Assembly: GCF_014635325.1 (NCBI RefSeq)
Contig: NZ_BMCT01000001.1
Coordinates: 897,743-961,742, forward strand
DNA length: 64,000 nt
Source of the DNA: Azorhizobium oxalatiphilum
Lineage (GTDB): Bacteria > Pseudomonadota > Alphaproteobacteria > Rhizobiales > Xanthobacteraceae
Direction: 5' to 3'
The position numbers and the translations under genes were made by a program. Shown piece after piece: positions 8,999 to 17,801 of this stretch. The stretch's first letter is position 1. Each line of letters opens with the position of its first letter. The notes beneath the pieces are model-generated. The model did no database searches. It saw only the letters and a program-made list of their open reading frames with translations, and was not told the DNA's origin.

Positions 8999-9094
8999 GC
9001 GGCGATCCCGATTGTAAGAACCATAAGAAGCCGCGCGCGCCCGTCGCGTGCAGGCCCGGACATCTGCGCGCATGCGCCGTCATGCGCGCCATGA

Positions 9095-10069
9095 ATGAGT
9101 GAGGGTATGCGCCAGCCGGAGCCGGATGAGGCTGATCTGATCGACGAGGCCATCGACCTCGCCATCCGCCTGCAAAGTGCTCCGGACAATCCGGTGGCAC
9201 AGGAGCGAGTGCGCGTGTGGCGCGCGCGCGGCCCGGCCCACGAGGCTGCATGGCTGCGGGTGGCGCGGGTGCATGGGGCGGCCGGCAAGGTGCTCTCCGA
9301 CCAGCGCCGCGCGGAGCGGCACGGCAACGCGGGCTTGAGCCGCCGCACCATGGTTCTGGGGGGTCTGGTGGGGCTCGGCGCGGCAGCCACCGGCGCAATG
9401 GTCGTGCCCGACCTGATGCGGCGCGCCGGTGCGGACCATGTGACCGCCAAGGGCGAGGTGCGGCGCGTGGCGTTGCCCGATGGCGGCGGCGTGACGCTCG
9501 GCCCCGATAGCGCGGTGGCGCTGGATTTCGGCGCCTCCCGGCGCGGTGTCAGGCTGCTGGACGGCATGGCTTTTTTCGATGTCGCGCGGGATGCGGAACG
9601 TCCCTTCTCGGTGGCGGCGGGGGATCTCATCCTCACCACGGCCGCCGGTGCGCTGGATGTTTCCACGGATGCCGGCCGCATCGGTGTAGCGCTGGCGCAG
9701 GGGGCGGCGGAGGTGCATCTGGGCGCCGCCGAGCTGCCCGGCGGCGCGCGTCTCCGGCCGGGCGACTGGCTCGCCTTCGACACCTCTTCACGAACCACGG
9801 AGCGTGGCCGGCGCGATGCCGGCCAGATCGCCTCCTGGCGCGAGGGGCTGGTGGTTGCCGAGCATGACAGCGTGGGCACGCTCGCTGCCCGCATCGGTCG
9901 CTGGCTGCCGGGTCGTATCGTCATTACGGATCAGGAGATCAGCAATGCCCGCGTGAGCGGCGTGTTCGATCTTTCCGATCCGCTGGCGGCGCTGGAGGCG
10001 GTGGTGCAGCCCACGGGCGCACGCGTGCGGCAGGTCGCCTCGCTGGTGACGATAGTTTCGCATCTCTAA
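9095..10069 (+). CDS. FecR family iron-type transmembrane regulator (anti-sigma factor)
   Basis: 324 residues. The N-terminal cytoplasmic part (about 1-85) holds the conserved sigma-binding region with W and R positions (VRVWRARGPAHEAAWLRV). One hydrophobic segment follows at about 88-110, preceded by SRRTMVLGG. FecR itself uses a Tat-dependent translocation route, and this SRR pattern fits that. The periplasmic FecR domain (GEVRRVALPDGGGVTLGPDS onward) and a C-terminal domain receive the signal from the receptor STN domain. It lies 121 bases after the sigma gene and 83 bases before the receptor start chosen here. Confidence 0.88.
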   Translation: MSEGMRQPEPDEADLIDEAIDLAIRLQSAPDNPVAQERVRVWRARGPAHEAAWLRVARVHGAAGKVLSDQRRAERHGNAGLSRRTMVLGGLVGLGAAATGAMVVPDLMRRAGADHVTAKGEVRRVALPDGGGVTLGPDSAVALDFGASRRGVRLLDGMAFFDVARDAERPFSVAAGDLILTTAAGALDVSTDAGRIGVALAQGAAEVHLGAAELPGGARLRPGDWLAFDTSSRTTERGRRDAGQIASWREGLVVAEHDSVGTLAARIGRWLPGRIVITDQEISNARVSGVFDLSDPLAALEAVVQPTGARVRQVASLVTIVSHL

Positions 10070-10102
10070 AAAGTGCGGCTGCTCAGTAAAAAATGGAGCC
10101 CC

Positions 10103-10122
10103 CCGACTGTATGAATAGTCGG
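10103..10122 (+). promoter_or_regulatory. Stem-loop in leader of receptor gene
   Basis: CCGACT (10103-10108) and AGTCGG (10117-10122) form a short hairpin with an 8-base loop. It overlaps the earliest possible receptor start (ATG at 10093), which is one reason for preferring a later start. It may be a translational control element; this is inference. Confidence 0.35.
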
Positions 10123-10152
10123 AGCGGCATCTGCGCAGGTTCTTCAAGGAAC

Positions 10153-13100
10153 ATGCGGCCCTCCAGACATTCGGTTTGGAGCATTCTGGACATGGCGTTG
10201 GGTCGGGATACGGGCGTCGCTCGCGGGCGGGGCATGCGGGTGCTCATGGCGGCACTCATGATGAGCACCTCGGTGGCCGTGATCGCCGGCATGGCGAGCC
10301 GCCCGGCCGCCGCCCAGAGCGCCAGCCAGATCGCCTTCTCCGTGCCCGCCGGCCCGCTGGATCAGGCGCTGGTGCAGTTCGGCCGGCAGGCGGGCCTGCA
10401 GGTCACATATCTTGCCCCGCTGGCGGCGGGGCGTTTGTCGTCCGGCATCAGCGGCACCATGAGCCGCGATCAGGCACTGGCGCAGCTGCTGCGCGGCTCC
10501 GGCCTCTCCTACAGCTTCACCAACGCGCGCACGGTGCAGATTTCCGGCCCCGGGGCTTCCGCATCGGCGGTGGTTGAAGGCGCCATGCAGCTCGACATCA
10601 TCGATGTGTCGCGCGGCGGCATGACCGCCACGGCACCCTATGAGACCCCGGCGCCCGTGAGCCATATCTCGCAGGAGAATATCGAGCGCTTCCGTGGTTC
10701 CAGCCCTGCCGACATCTTCCGCGGCACGCCGGGCGTCATGTCGGGCGAGAGCCGCAATGGCGGCGGCGGCATCGACGTGAACATTCGCGGCATGCAGGGC
10801 ATGGGCCGCGTGGCGGTGACGGTGGATGGCGCGGAGAACGGCATCTCCGTCTATCAGGGCTATCAGGGCGCTTCCAACCGCACCTTCGTGGATCCCGATC
10901 TTCTGGCCGGCATCGACATCAAGAAGGGTTCGGACGTGGCCTCGCGCGGCATCGCCGGCACTGTGACCATGCGCACGGTGGGCGCCGACGATGTGGTCAA
11001 GCCCGGCGACAGCTGGGGCATGCGGGTGAAGGGCGGCTTCGGCACCAATACGGCCGAGCCGGATGCGGGCGCCGTGGGCGGCTATCGCTGGCCGTCCTCG
11101 CCCTCGGCCGCGCCGGTGGCGACGCCGTCGGCCGAGGGCATGGACCGGCCGGGCTTCTTCCAGCCCACCTCAGGCTCGGGCAGCGCCATCGTGGCGGTGA
11201 AGCAGGAGGCGTATGACCTCCTGTTCGGCTATGCCTATCGCGCGCAGGGCAATTATTTCGCCGGCACCAATGGCGCCGGCGCCAATCCGGTGAATATCGG
11301 GCCACAGCGCATCTGCACGGTCTCCGGCTATTGCCAGAACTGGCCGAGCTATGTGGAGAACCAGGGCCTGACCAATTATCGGGCCGGTGAAGAGGTGCTC
11401 AACACCCAGTCGCGCACGGAGAGCTGGCTCGCCAAGACCACGCTGCGGCTGGAGAACGACCAGACCATCCAGCTCGGCTACACCGGCTATGTGGGCGAGG
11501 CGGGCGATCTGCTCGCCTCCCGCTTCACGGGGGAGCGGGGCCAGCCCACGCAGCAGAAGCTCACCTCCGGCACGAAACTCGACAGCGTCACCGCGCGCTA
11601 TCGCTGGAATCCGGTGGACGATGATCTGTGGAACGTCACCGCCAATCTGTGGCTCACCAATCTGGAGATGCGCAATCCCCGGCGCGGCGGCGGCGTCATC
11701 ACCCCGCAGGCCATCGGTCTCGGCGAGGATTTCCGCACGGGTGCGGATTCACGCATGTGGGGTGGTGATGTGGCCAACACCTCCGTCTTCGCAGACGGCC
11801 AGTGGAAGCTGACGCTGGGCGCCTCCTATATCAGCGAGGACACCCGCCCCAGCGACTATTCGGACATATTGGAAGGCTGGCTGAACCTGCGTGATGCACA
11901 GCGGCAGGAAGCGGCGACCTATACCAAGGTGGCCTACCAGCCCTTCGACTGGCTGACGCTGAACGCCGGCCTGCGTTATGCCCATTCCTGGACCGAGGAC
12001 CGGCGCACCTCGGCCAATACCGACGATTATCTCAGCGACGATCCGAACAAGGATCAGGGCGGCTTCAGCCCCTCCGTGGGCGTTGTGGTTGAGCCCATCG
12101 ACGGGCTTCAGTTCTACACCAATTATTCCAGCACCCTGCGCTTCCCCAGCCTCGTTGAGGGCGTCTCGGCCTTCACCCTCATCGTGAATGAGAATGTGGA
12201 GCCGGAACGCGCGAACAACTGGGAAGCGGGCGTCAATTACAAGATCGACAACGTTCTCGCCGCCAACGACAAGGCGATGTTCAAGTTCGGCTATTTCAAC
12301 TGGGACATCGAGAACTACATCGCCCGCCACTACACCAGTTTCTATGACGTGGCGGGCGGCTACACCTACACCGGAATGCAGATATTCAATATCGACCGCG
12401 CCCGCTTCTCCGGCCTGGAATTCTCCGGCCGTTACGAGTGGGGCGGGCTGACGGCGGAGCTGGCGGCCAATTATTATCTCGATATCGAATATTGCCGCAC
12501 CGCGGACACCTGCGAGAACAAGTCGCTCTATGGCGACTATGCCACCAACCACGTGCCGCCCGAATATGCCGCCAGCCTTACGCTGTCGCAGAAGCTGTTC
12601 GACGATGCCCTGACCGTTGGCGGGCGCCTCTCCTACACCGGCCCGCGCGCCATCGAGCATGGCGACGTGACCGCGCAGGGCGCCGCCCAGTTCATCGAGC
12701 AGATCAAGTGGAACCCCTACTGGCTGCTGGACGTGTTCGTTGAATACAAGATCAACGACAACTGGACCGCCAGCGCCCGGGTCGAGAACGTCACCGATAC
12801 CTATTATGTGGACCCGCTTGGTCTCGTGAACCAGCCGGGGCCGGGGCGCACCTTCTATGCCAACCTCACCGGCACGTTCGGGGGCAGTGAGATGGTCGAC
12901 GTGCCGCGCTTCCCGCGCTTCAACAAGCCCGCCGGCACGCGCAACGACTGGACCGGCTTCTATGTGGGCGGTCACGGCGGCGGCGCCTTCGCCGACCTTG
13001 TCGGCACCACCACCACGTCGGCAGGCGTGCCGGTGCCGCTGGAAAACGTGGACCAGCAAACCAAGGATCTGATGTTCGGCGGCCAGTTCGGCTTCAACTA

Positions 13101-13752
13101 TCAGTTCGACAACCGCTTCGTGGTGGGCCTCGAGGCCTCCTACAGCCGCACTTATATGGAAGGCTCCAGGGATATACTGGCCAGCGAGGGCACGCTGGGC
13201 GCAAACGGCTATCTGGCGTCCACCACGCATTACGAGTTCGACTGGATGGCTACCCTGCGCGGCCGGCTCGGCTACAGTTTCGACCGGCTGTTCGTCTATG
13301 CCTCCGGCGGCCTCGCCTTCCTGCACGAGGAGCAGACCCGCGACCAGTACCGCTCCGACAGCGGCGACAAGTGGGCGCCCTATGGCTATGCCACCCAGCC
13401 CTATTTCATCGAGAGCGCCAAGGCCAACCGCACCGGCTGGACCATCGGTGCGGGTGCTGAATATGCGCTCAATGATCGCTGGAGCGTTTCGGCGGATTAT
13501 GCCTATGCCCGCTTCGGGGCCAAGGACTTCAACTTCGCCAATGCCCGCTCCGGCATGACGCGGGACTATACGGAGTCGGTGGGCACCATCATCGGCTACG
13601 AGCCAGATGTCTCGGACCCCAGCGTCCTGTGGCCGATCTACGAATACTCCAACGTTCAGCGTGCCGGCACGTCGGGCATGGTGGTCGGCCGCAAGTCCTC
13701 CACCGGCATCGACCTGTCCACCCTCAAGATCGGCCTCAACTATCGCTTCTGA
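10153..13752 (+). CDS. TonB-dependent transducer-type receptor with extra C-terminal Omp25-like beta-barrel
   Basis: About 1199 residues, far longer than FecA-type receptors (about 775). A signal peptide ends near RPAAAQS. It is followed by an STN signalling domain (about 58-125), a plug (about 163-280, with VTVDGAENGISVYQGYQG) and a 22-strand barrel ending PGRTFYANLTGTF at about 909. Most receptors stop there. Here the frame continues through a short linker to NDWTGFYVGGHGGG (about 931-944) and a further 265 residues ending LNYRF, which match the 8-strand outer-membrane barrel family common in Rhizobiales. The VDGAENG and LRFPSLVEG...EPERANNWE patterns resemble haem/haemoglobin receptors with degenerate FRAP/NPNL boxes. 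Neighbours are FecI, FecR and TonB. ATGs at 10093, 10192 and 10234 are alternative starts. Confidence 0.88.
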   Translation: MRPSRHSVWSILDMALGRDTGVARGRGMRVLMAALMMSTSVAVIAGMASRPAAAQSASQIAFSVPAGPLDQALVQFGRQAGLQVTYLAPLAAGRLSSGISGTMSRDQALAQLLRGSGLSYSFTNARTVQISGPGASASAVVEGAMQLDIIDVSRGGMTATAPYETPAPVSHISQENIERFRGSSPADIFRGTPGVMSGESRNGGGGIDVNIRGMQGMGRVAVTVDGAENGISVYQGYQGASNRTFVDPDLLAGIDIKKGSDVASRGIAGTVTMRTVGADDVVKPGDSWGMRVKGGFGTNTAEPDAGAVGGYRWPSSPSAAPVATPSAEGMDRPGFFQPTSGSGSAIVAVKQEAYDLLFGYAYRAQGNYFAGTNGAGANPVNIGPQRICTVSGYCQNWPSYVENQGLTNYRAGEEVLNTQSRTESWLAKTTLRLENDQTIQLGYTGYVGEAGDLLASRFTGERGQPTQQKLTSGTKLDSVTARYRWNPVDDDLWNVTANLWLTNLEMRNPRRGGGVITPQAIGLGEDFRTGADSRMWGGDVANTSVFADGQWKLTLGASYISEDTRPSDYSDILEGWLNLRDAQRQEAATYTKVAYQPFDWLTLNAGLRYAHSWTEDRRTSANTDDYLSDDPNKDQGGFSPSVGVVVEPIDGLQFYTNYSSTLRFPSLVEGVSAFTLIVNENVEPERANNWEAGVNYKIDNVLAANDKAMFKFGYFNWDIENYIARHYTSFYDVAGGYTYTGMQIFNIDRARFSGLEFSGRYEWGGLTAELAANYYLDIEYCRTADTCENKSLYGDYATNHVPPEYAASLTLSQKLFDDALTVGGRLSYTGPRAIEHGDVTAQGAAQFIEQIKWNPYWLLDVFVEYKINDNWTASARVENVTDTYYVDPLGLVNQPGPGRTFYANLTGTFGGSEMVDVPRFPRFNKPAGTRNDWTGFYVGGHGGGAFADLVGTTTTSAGVPVPLENVDQQTKDLMFGGQFGFNYQFDNRFVVGLEASYSRTYMEGSRDILASEGTLGANGYLASTTHYEFDWMATLRGRLGYSFDRLFVYASGGLAFLHEEQTRDQYRSDSGDKWAPYGYATQPYFIESAKANRTGWTIGAGAEYALNDRWSVSADYAYARFGAKDFNFANARSGMTRDYTESVGTIIGYEPDVSDPSVLWPIYEYSNVQRAGTSGMVVGRKSSTGIDLSTLKIGLNYRF

Positions 13753-13780
13753 TGTTGCAGGCTCGAAGAGAGGGAACACC

Positions 13781-14611
13781 GTGACCGCCGCAGCTCTCCT
13801 GCCGTTCGAGCCCGAGGGGCGGGGCAGGGGAGTGCTGTGGTGCCTCGCAGGCCTCTGCGTGGCGGCGCTGCACGGCGGGCTGCTCTATGCCGTCCTCAAC
13901 CCCTCTGCTCCGCCCGAGCCGCCCGCCGAGGCGCCGGCGGCGATCATGGTGGAACTGGCGCCCCTGCCGGTGGCACCCGACGTGCCGGAGCAGGATGTGG
14001 CGCCGGGCCCGCCCATGGTGATGTCGCAGGCCGCCACCCCCGCGCCCGATCAGGAGGTGCCGGAGGAGACGGAGGAGGAGCCCGTCGCGGAAGCCGAGGT
14101 GCCCCCGATCCCGGTGCAGCCTTCGGACGCCATGATCACGCAGGTGCCGATGCCGGAGCCCGCGCCCGAGCGCCCGCGCGCGGAAAAGCGCAAGCCGGTG
14201 AAGCCGAAGGAGGCCCGCAGCCGGCCGCAGGATCGCTCGGCCCTGAACGCGCCCGCCACCGCCGCACCGCAGGCGGCGCCCGTGCGGAACGCCGCCACCA
14301 ATGCCGCGCCCAGCGTCGGCATGGCCGCGTCCGTGTCTCCCACCAGCTGGCGCAACCGGCTAGTGGCCCATCTCAATCGCCACAAGCGCTACCCGCCTGG
14401 CGCCGGGCGCGGCACGGCGACTTTGGCCTTCGTCATTGGCGCCGATGGCGCGGTGCGCTCAGCGCGGCTGGCCCGGTCCTCGGGCGATGCGGCGCTGGAC
14501 AGCGAGACGCTGGCGCTGGCGCAGCGGGCCAGTCCCGTGCCGGCACCGCCGCCGGACCTCGTGCAGGGCGGCACGATGCTGCTCGCCGTGCCGATCCGCT
14601 TCGGGAATTGA
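13781..14611 (+). CDS. tonB: Energy transducer TonB
   Basis: 276 residues from a GTG 28 bases after the receptor stop, behind AGAGGGA. One N-terminal membrane anchor (about 18-38) is followed by a long proline/glutamate-rich periplasmic spacer and then a PRAEKRKPVKPKEAR-type basic stretch. The C-terminal TonB domain (about 190-276) shows LNRHKRYPPGAGRGTATLAF and AVPIRF. It presumably powers the adjacent receptor. No exbB or exbD lies nearby, so it must borrow that pair from elsewhere. The gene ends 8 bases from the convergent mrpG. Confidence 0.9.
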   Translation: MTAAALLPFEPEGRGRGVLWCLAGLCVAALHGGLLYAVLNPSAPPEPPAEAPAAIMVELAPLPVAPDVPEQDVAPGPPMVMSQAATPAPDQEVPEETEEEPVAEAEVPPIPVQPSDAMITQVPMPEPAPERPRAEKRKPVKPKEARSRPQDRSALNAPATAAPQAAPVRNAATNAAPSVGMAASVSPTSWRNRLVAHLNRHKRYPPGAGRGTATLAFVIGADGAVRSARLARSSGDAALDSETLALAQRASPVPAPPPDLVQGGTMLLAVPIRFGN

Positions 14612-14619
14612 AAAGGCCG

Positions 14620-14970
14620 TCAGTCCTTGGCCTTCGGCGGGGCTTCGTCCTGTGTTTCCGCGCGGTCGCGATGGAGCGTGGCGCGGGAAAGCAGCATCAG
14701 CGTCACCGGCGTGGTCACGGTCAGGAAGACGGCGATCAGCACCTCGTGCAGCACCCACCGGCCTCCCAGCACCGAGAAGCACAGCATGGAGGCCACCAGC
14801 ACCCCGCCGGTGCCCAGCGTGGCCCCCAGCGTGGGGGCATGCACGCGGGCGTAAAAACTCTTCAGCCGCCACAGGCCGGCGGAACCGATGAGGGTGATGG
14901 CCGCCCCGGCGACCACCAGGAGCGACACCAGCAAAGCGGTCCAGACGGGCAGTTCGGGCGCGGCGGTCAT
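14620..14970 (-). CDS. mrpG: Mrp/Pha cation:proton antiporter subunit G
   Basis: 116 residues with three membrane segments and the family motif [20 protein letters not shown] (about residues 31-50). The ATG at 14970 overlaps the mrpF stop. It is the last gene of the minus-strand operon mrpAB-C-D-E-F-G. MrpG is a small essential subunit of the Na+(K+)/H+ antiporter complex in the inner membrane. The C-terminal tail is charged ([14 protein letters not shown]). Confidence 0.9.
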   Translation of the reverse strand: MTAAPELPVWTALLVSLLVVAGAAITLIGSAGLWRLKSFYARVHAPTLGATLGTGGVLVASMLCFSVLGGRWVLHEVLIAVFLTVTTPVTLMLLSRATLHRDRAETQDEAPPKAKD

Positions 14971-15275
14971 TCGATCACCTCGCCGCGCATCAGGAACTTG
15001 GCGGAGGCCACCGTGCCCACGAAGCCGAGCAGGGCGATGCTGACGGCGGCCTCGTAATAGAAGTTGCTGCCCTGCCGCATGCCCAGCGTGAGGAACAGCA
15101 GCATGGTGTTCACATAGAAGGTGTCGAGGCCGAGGATGCGATCCTGCGCGCGCGGCCCGCGCAGCATGCGCAGCGAGGCGCACACCATGGCCAGCGCCAG
15201 CAGGATCTGGGCCAGCGTGATGGCGCAGCCGAGCATCAGGGTCGCCCATGGCGCGCTCTGGAAGAGGGCGCTCAT
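14967..15275 (-). CDS. mrpF: Mrp/Pha cation:proton antiporter subunit F
   Basis: 102 residues with three membrane segments and the typical [18 protein letters not shown] motif in the first loop. It overlaps mrpE at its start and mrpG at its end by four bases each, so the subunits are translationally coupled. Confidence 0.9.
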   Translation of the reverse strand: MSALFQSAPWATLMLGCAITLAQILLALAMVCASLRMLRGPRAQDRILGLDTFYVNTMLLFLTLGMRQGSNFYYEAAVSIALLGFVGTVASAKFLMRGEVIE

Positions 15276-15820
15276 TCGAAGATCTCCATCAGCAGGCGCT
15301 CGTAGCGCTGTTTGATCAGGTCGATCCAGTGCTGCTCGTCATCCAGATCCAGCACATGCAGCAGCAGATCACCCCGCGCGGGATCATAGTTCATCCACAA
15401 GGTGCCGGGGGTGGCGGTGAGCACGATGGCGAGCACCGCCAGACCGTGATGGCTGGCGAGGTCGAGAGAGACCGTCATGAAGCCGGAGGAGCGCCCCTTC
15501 GGCAGGCCGAACAGAATGATGCGGCCCACCGCCAGATTGGAGCGGAAGATGTCCACCAGAACCCGGCCCGCGAGGCGGATCATGGCGGCGGGCCGCTTGA
15601 GGCGGACCTCTTCCATGTCGAAGGCGGTCATCGTCCATGCGGCGCCATAGGCGATGAGGCTGCCGAGCAGGATCTGGCCCGGCGACACGCTCATGTTCAG
15701 CAGCAGCCACATGACCAGCAGAGCGAGGAACAGCAGCGGATGCGGCAGCAGGCGGCGCAGACCCTGGCGCTTCACGGTCGGGGACGTGGCAGTCGAGCGG
15801 CCGGCAGCGGGGCGACTCAT
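15272..15820 (-). CDS. mrpE: Mrp/Pha cation:proton antiporter subunit E
   Basis: 182 residues. Two N-terminal membrane segments (about 24-60) precede the MnhE domain with [10 protein letters not shown] (about residues 134-143). The ATG at 15820 overlaps the mrpD stop (ATGA). An upstream in-frame start inside mrpD was rejected because it would add about 49 non-family residues. Confidence 0.9.
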   Translation of the reverse strand: MSRPAAGRSTATSPTVKRQGLRRLLPHPLLFLALLVMWLLLNMSVSPGQILLGSLIAYGAAWTMTAFDMEEVRLKRPAAMIRLAGRVLVDIFRSNLAVGRIILFGLPKGRSSGFMTVSLDLASHHGLAVLAIVLTATPGTLWMNYDPARGDLLLHVLDLDDEQHWIDLIKQRYERLLMEIFE

Positions 15821-17460
15821 GGCTTGGCACTCCCGCTCTGCTTGTAGGCGGGCACGGGCGGGGCCGCGAGCACGTCCTGCATATAGGCGGTGGGGGTGGC
15901 GATCATGCGCGCCGTGGCGTCGGTGAAGCGCATCACCGGGCCGCCGAACACGGTCATGCCGAGGCACAGCAGCAGCAGGCCGGCGACCGGCACCAGTTCC
16001 ACCGCCCGCACGTTCGGCAGGTTCGCCTCCATGGGCACCCAGAAGGTGGTGATGCCGGTACGCGCCATGGCGATGAGCGCGGCAAGGCCCGAGATGGTCA
16101 GCAGCGCGATCAGCGCCCAGGAGCTGCCCGGAACCGTCGCGCCGTCTCCCATCAGCGCGGCGAACAGAGACAGCTTGGCGACGAATCCGGAGAGCGGCGG
16201 CAGGCCCGCCAGCAGCAGGGTGGAGCCCACGAAGGCGGCGCCCAGCACGGCCATGGTGAGGGGCAGGGGAATGCCCACTTCCTCCTCCACCTGCTTCTCC
16301 TCCGTATCCTCCTCGACACCGAAGAATTCCATGGACACCGCCAGCACGTCGGCACCGGCCGCGCGCCCGCGCTCCACCAGCTCGATCAGCAGGAAGAAGG
16401 TGGCGATGGCGAGGGTGGAACTGAGTAGATAGTAGATCGCCCCGGAGATCACCGGCTCGCTGCCCACGCCGATGGCGGCCAGCAGGGTGCCGGAGGATAC
16501 CAGCACGCTGTAGCCGGCAAGACGGGGCATGGACTGGGAGGCAAGAACGCCGATGGTGCCGAAGGCGATGGTGGCGAGGCCGCCATAGAGCAGCCAGGGC
16601 GAGCCGAAGCCGGCGGAGGGGCCGCTGTCATGGCCGAACAGCAGCAGGTCGAGGCGCAGGATCACATAGATGCCGACCTTCGACATGATGGCGAACATGG
16701 CCGCCACCGGCGCTGTCGCGGCGGAATAAGCGGTGGGCAGCCAGAAGTTCAGCGGCCACATGGCGGCCTTCACCAGGAAGGCCACCGCAAGGATGGCGGC
16801 CCCCGCCTCCAGCAGCATGCGCTCTTCCGGGTGAACGCCGCGGATGCGGCCGGCGAGATCCGCCATGTTCAGCGTGCCGGTGACGCCATAGAGCAGGCTG
16901 ACGCCGATGAGGAAGAGCGAGGAGGCGACCAGATTGATGGGGATGTAGTGCAGGCCGGCCTTGATACGCGCGGTGCCCGAACCATGCAGCACGAGGCCGT
17001 AGGAGGCAGCCAGCATCACCTCGAAGAAGACGAACAGGTTGAACAGGTCGCCGGTGAGGAAGGCGCCGTTGAGGCCCATCTGCAGGAACAGGAAGATGGA
17101 ATAGAAGCGCGGCCCGGCCTTGTGCCAGCGGGCGAGCGCGAAGACGAAGCTGGCCAGCGCCAGCAGCGCGGTCAGCGTCAGCATCAGCGCCGAGAGCCGA
17201 TCCGCCACCAGCACGATGCCGGCGGGGGCCGGCCAGTTGCCCAGCAGATGCACCAGCACCCGCCCGGTGCCGTTCTCCCCGCCGGTGCTGCAGATGACCA
17301 GCAGGGCGATGGCGTTGGCGAGCAGCGCCAGAATGGTGGCGAGGCTGACGCTCACCTTCACCACGCGGCGCCTGTCCTCGAACAGCAGCAGCAAGGCCCC
17401 GGCCAGCAGCGGCAGCAGAACGGGCAGGATGGCGAGGATATCGAGGGGAAGCCGGTTCAT
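15817..17460 (-). CDS. mrpD: Mrp/Pha cation:proton antiporter subunit D (NuoN/M-like)
   Basis: 547 residues with about 14 membrane segments. It carries the proton-pumping antiporter fold shared with complex I subunits NuoL/M/N: a conserved Glu near FFEVMLAASYGLVL and a Lys in AVAFLVKAAMWPLNFWLPTA. A charged loop (about 373-400, EEDTEEKQVEEEV) is longer than usual. It overlaps mrpC and mrpE by ATGA junctions. Confidence 0.92.
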   Translation of the reverse strand: MNRLPLDILAILPVLLPLLAGALLLLFEDRRRVVKVSVSLATILALLANAIALLVICSTGGENGTGRVLVHLLGNWPAPAGIVLVADRLSALMLTLTALLALASFVFALARWHKAGPRFYSIFLFLQMGLNGAFLTGDLFNLFVFFEVMLAASYGLVLHGSGTARIKAGLHYIPINLVASSLFLIGVSLLYGVTGTLNMADLAGRIRGVHPEERMLLEAGAAILAVAFLVKAAMWPLNFWLPTAYSAATAPVAAMFAIMSKVGIYVILRLDLLLFGHDSGPSAGFGSPWLLYGGLATIAFGTIGVLASQSMPRLAGYSVLVSSGTLLAAIGVGSEPVISGAIYYLLSSTLAIATFFLLIELVERGRAAGADVLAVSMEFFGVEEDTEEKQVEEEVGIPLPLTMAVLGAAFVGSTLLLAGLPPLSGFVAKLSLFAALMGDGATVPGSSWALIALLTISGLAALIAMARTGITTFWVPMEANLPNVRAVELVPVAGLLLLCLGMTVFGGPVMRFTDATARMIATPTAYMQDVLAAPPVPAYKQSGSAKP

Positions 17461-17801
17461 CAGTCCTCCCGCCCGTCCACATGGTCGGTGCCGGTGCGGC
17501 CGCGCGCGGCCATCACGACGACGAGAAAGAGCGCGGTCATGGCGAAGCCGATGACGATGGCGGTGAGCACCAGCGCCTGCGGCAGCGGGTCATCGAAGGC
17601 CACCGGATCGCCCACCATGCCCTTCTCGAGGATGGGCGGCGCGCTCACCCGCAGCCGGCCCATGGCGAAGATGAAGAGATTGACGGCATAGCCGAGCAGG
17701 GACAGGCCGATGATGACCTGGAAGGTGCGCGGGCGCAGCAGGAGCCACACGCCCGCTCCGGCGAACACGCCGATGCCGATGGCGAGGATGGTCTCCATCA
17801 C
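17460..17801 (-). CDS. mrpC: Mrp/Pha cation:proton antiporter subunit C (NuoK-like)
   Basis: 113 residues with three membrane segments and the NuoK-like GLSLLGYAVNLFIFAMG core (about residues 33-49). The PLPQALVLTAIVIGFA motif near the C terminus is diagnostic of MrpC. It is translationally coupled to mrpAB upstream and mrpD downstream. Confidence 0.92.
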   Translation of the reverse strand: MMETILAIGIGVFAGAGVWLLLRPRTFQVIIGLSLLGYAVNLFIFAMGRLRVSAPPILEKGMVGDPVAFDDPLPQALVLTAIVIGFAMTALFLVVVMAARGRTGTDHVDGRED

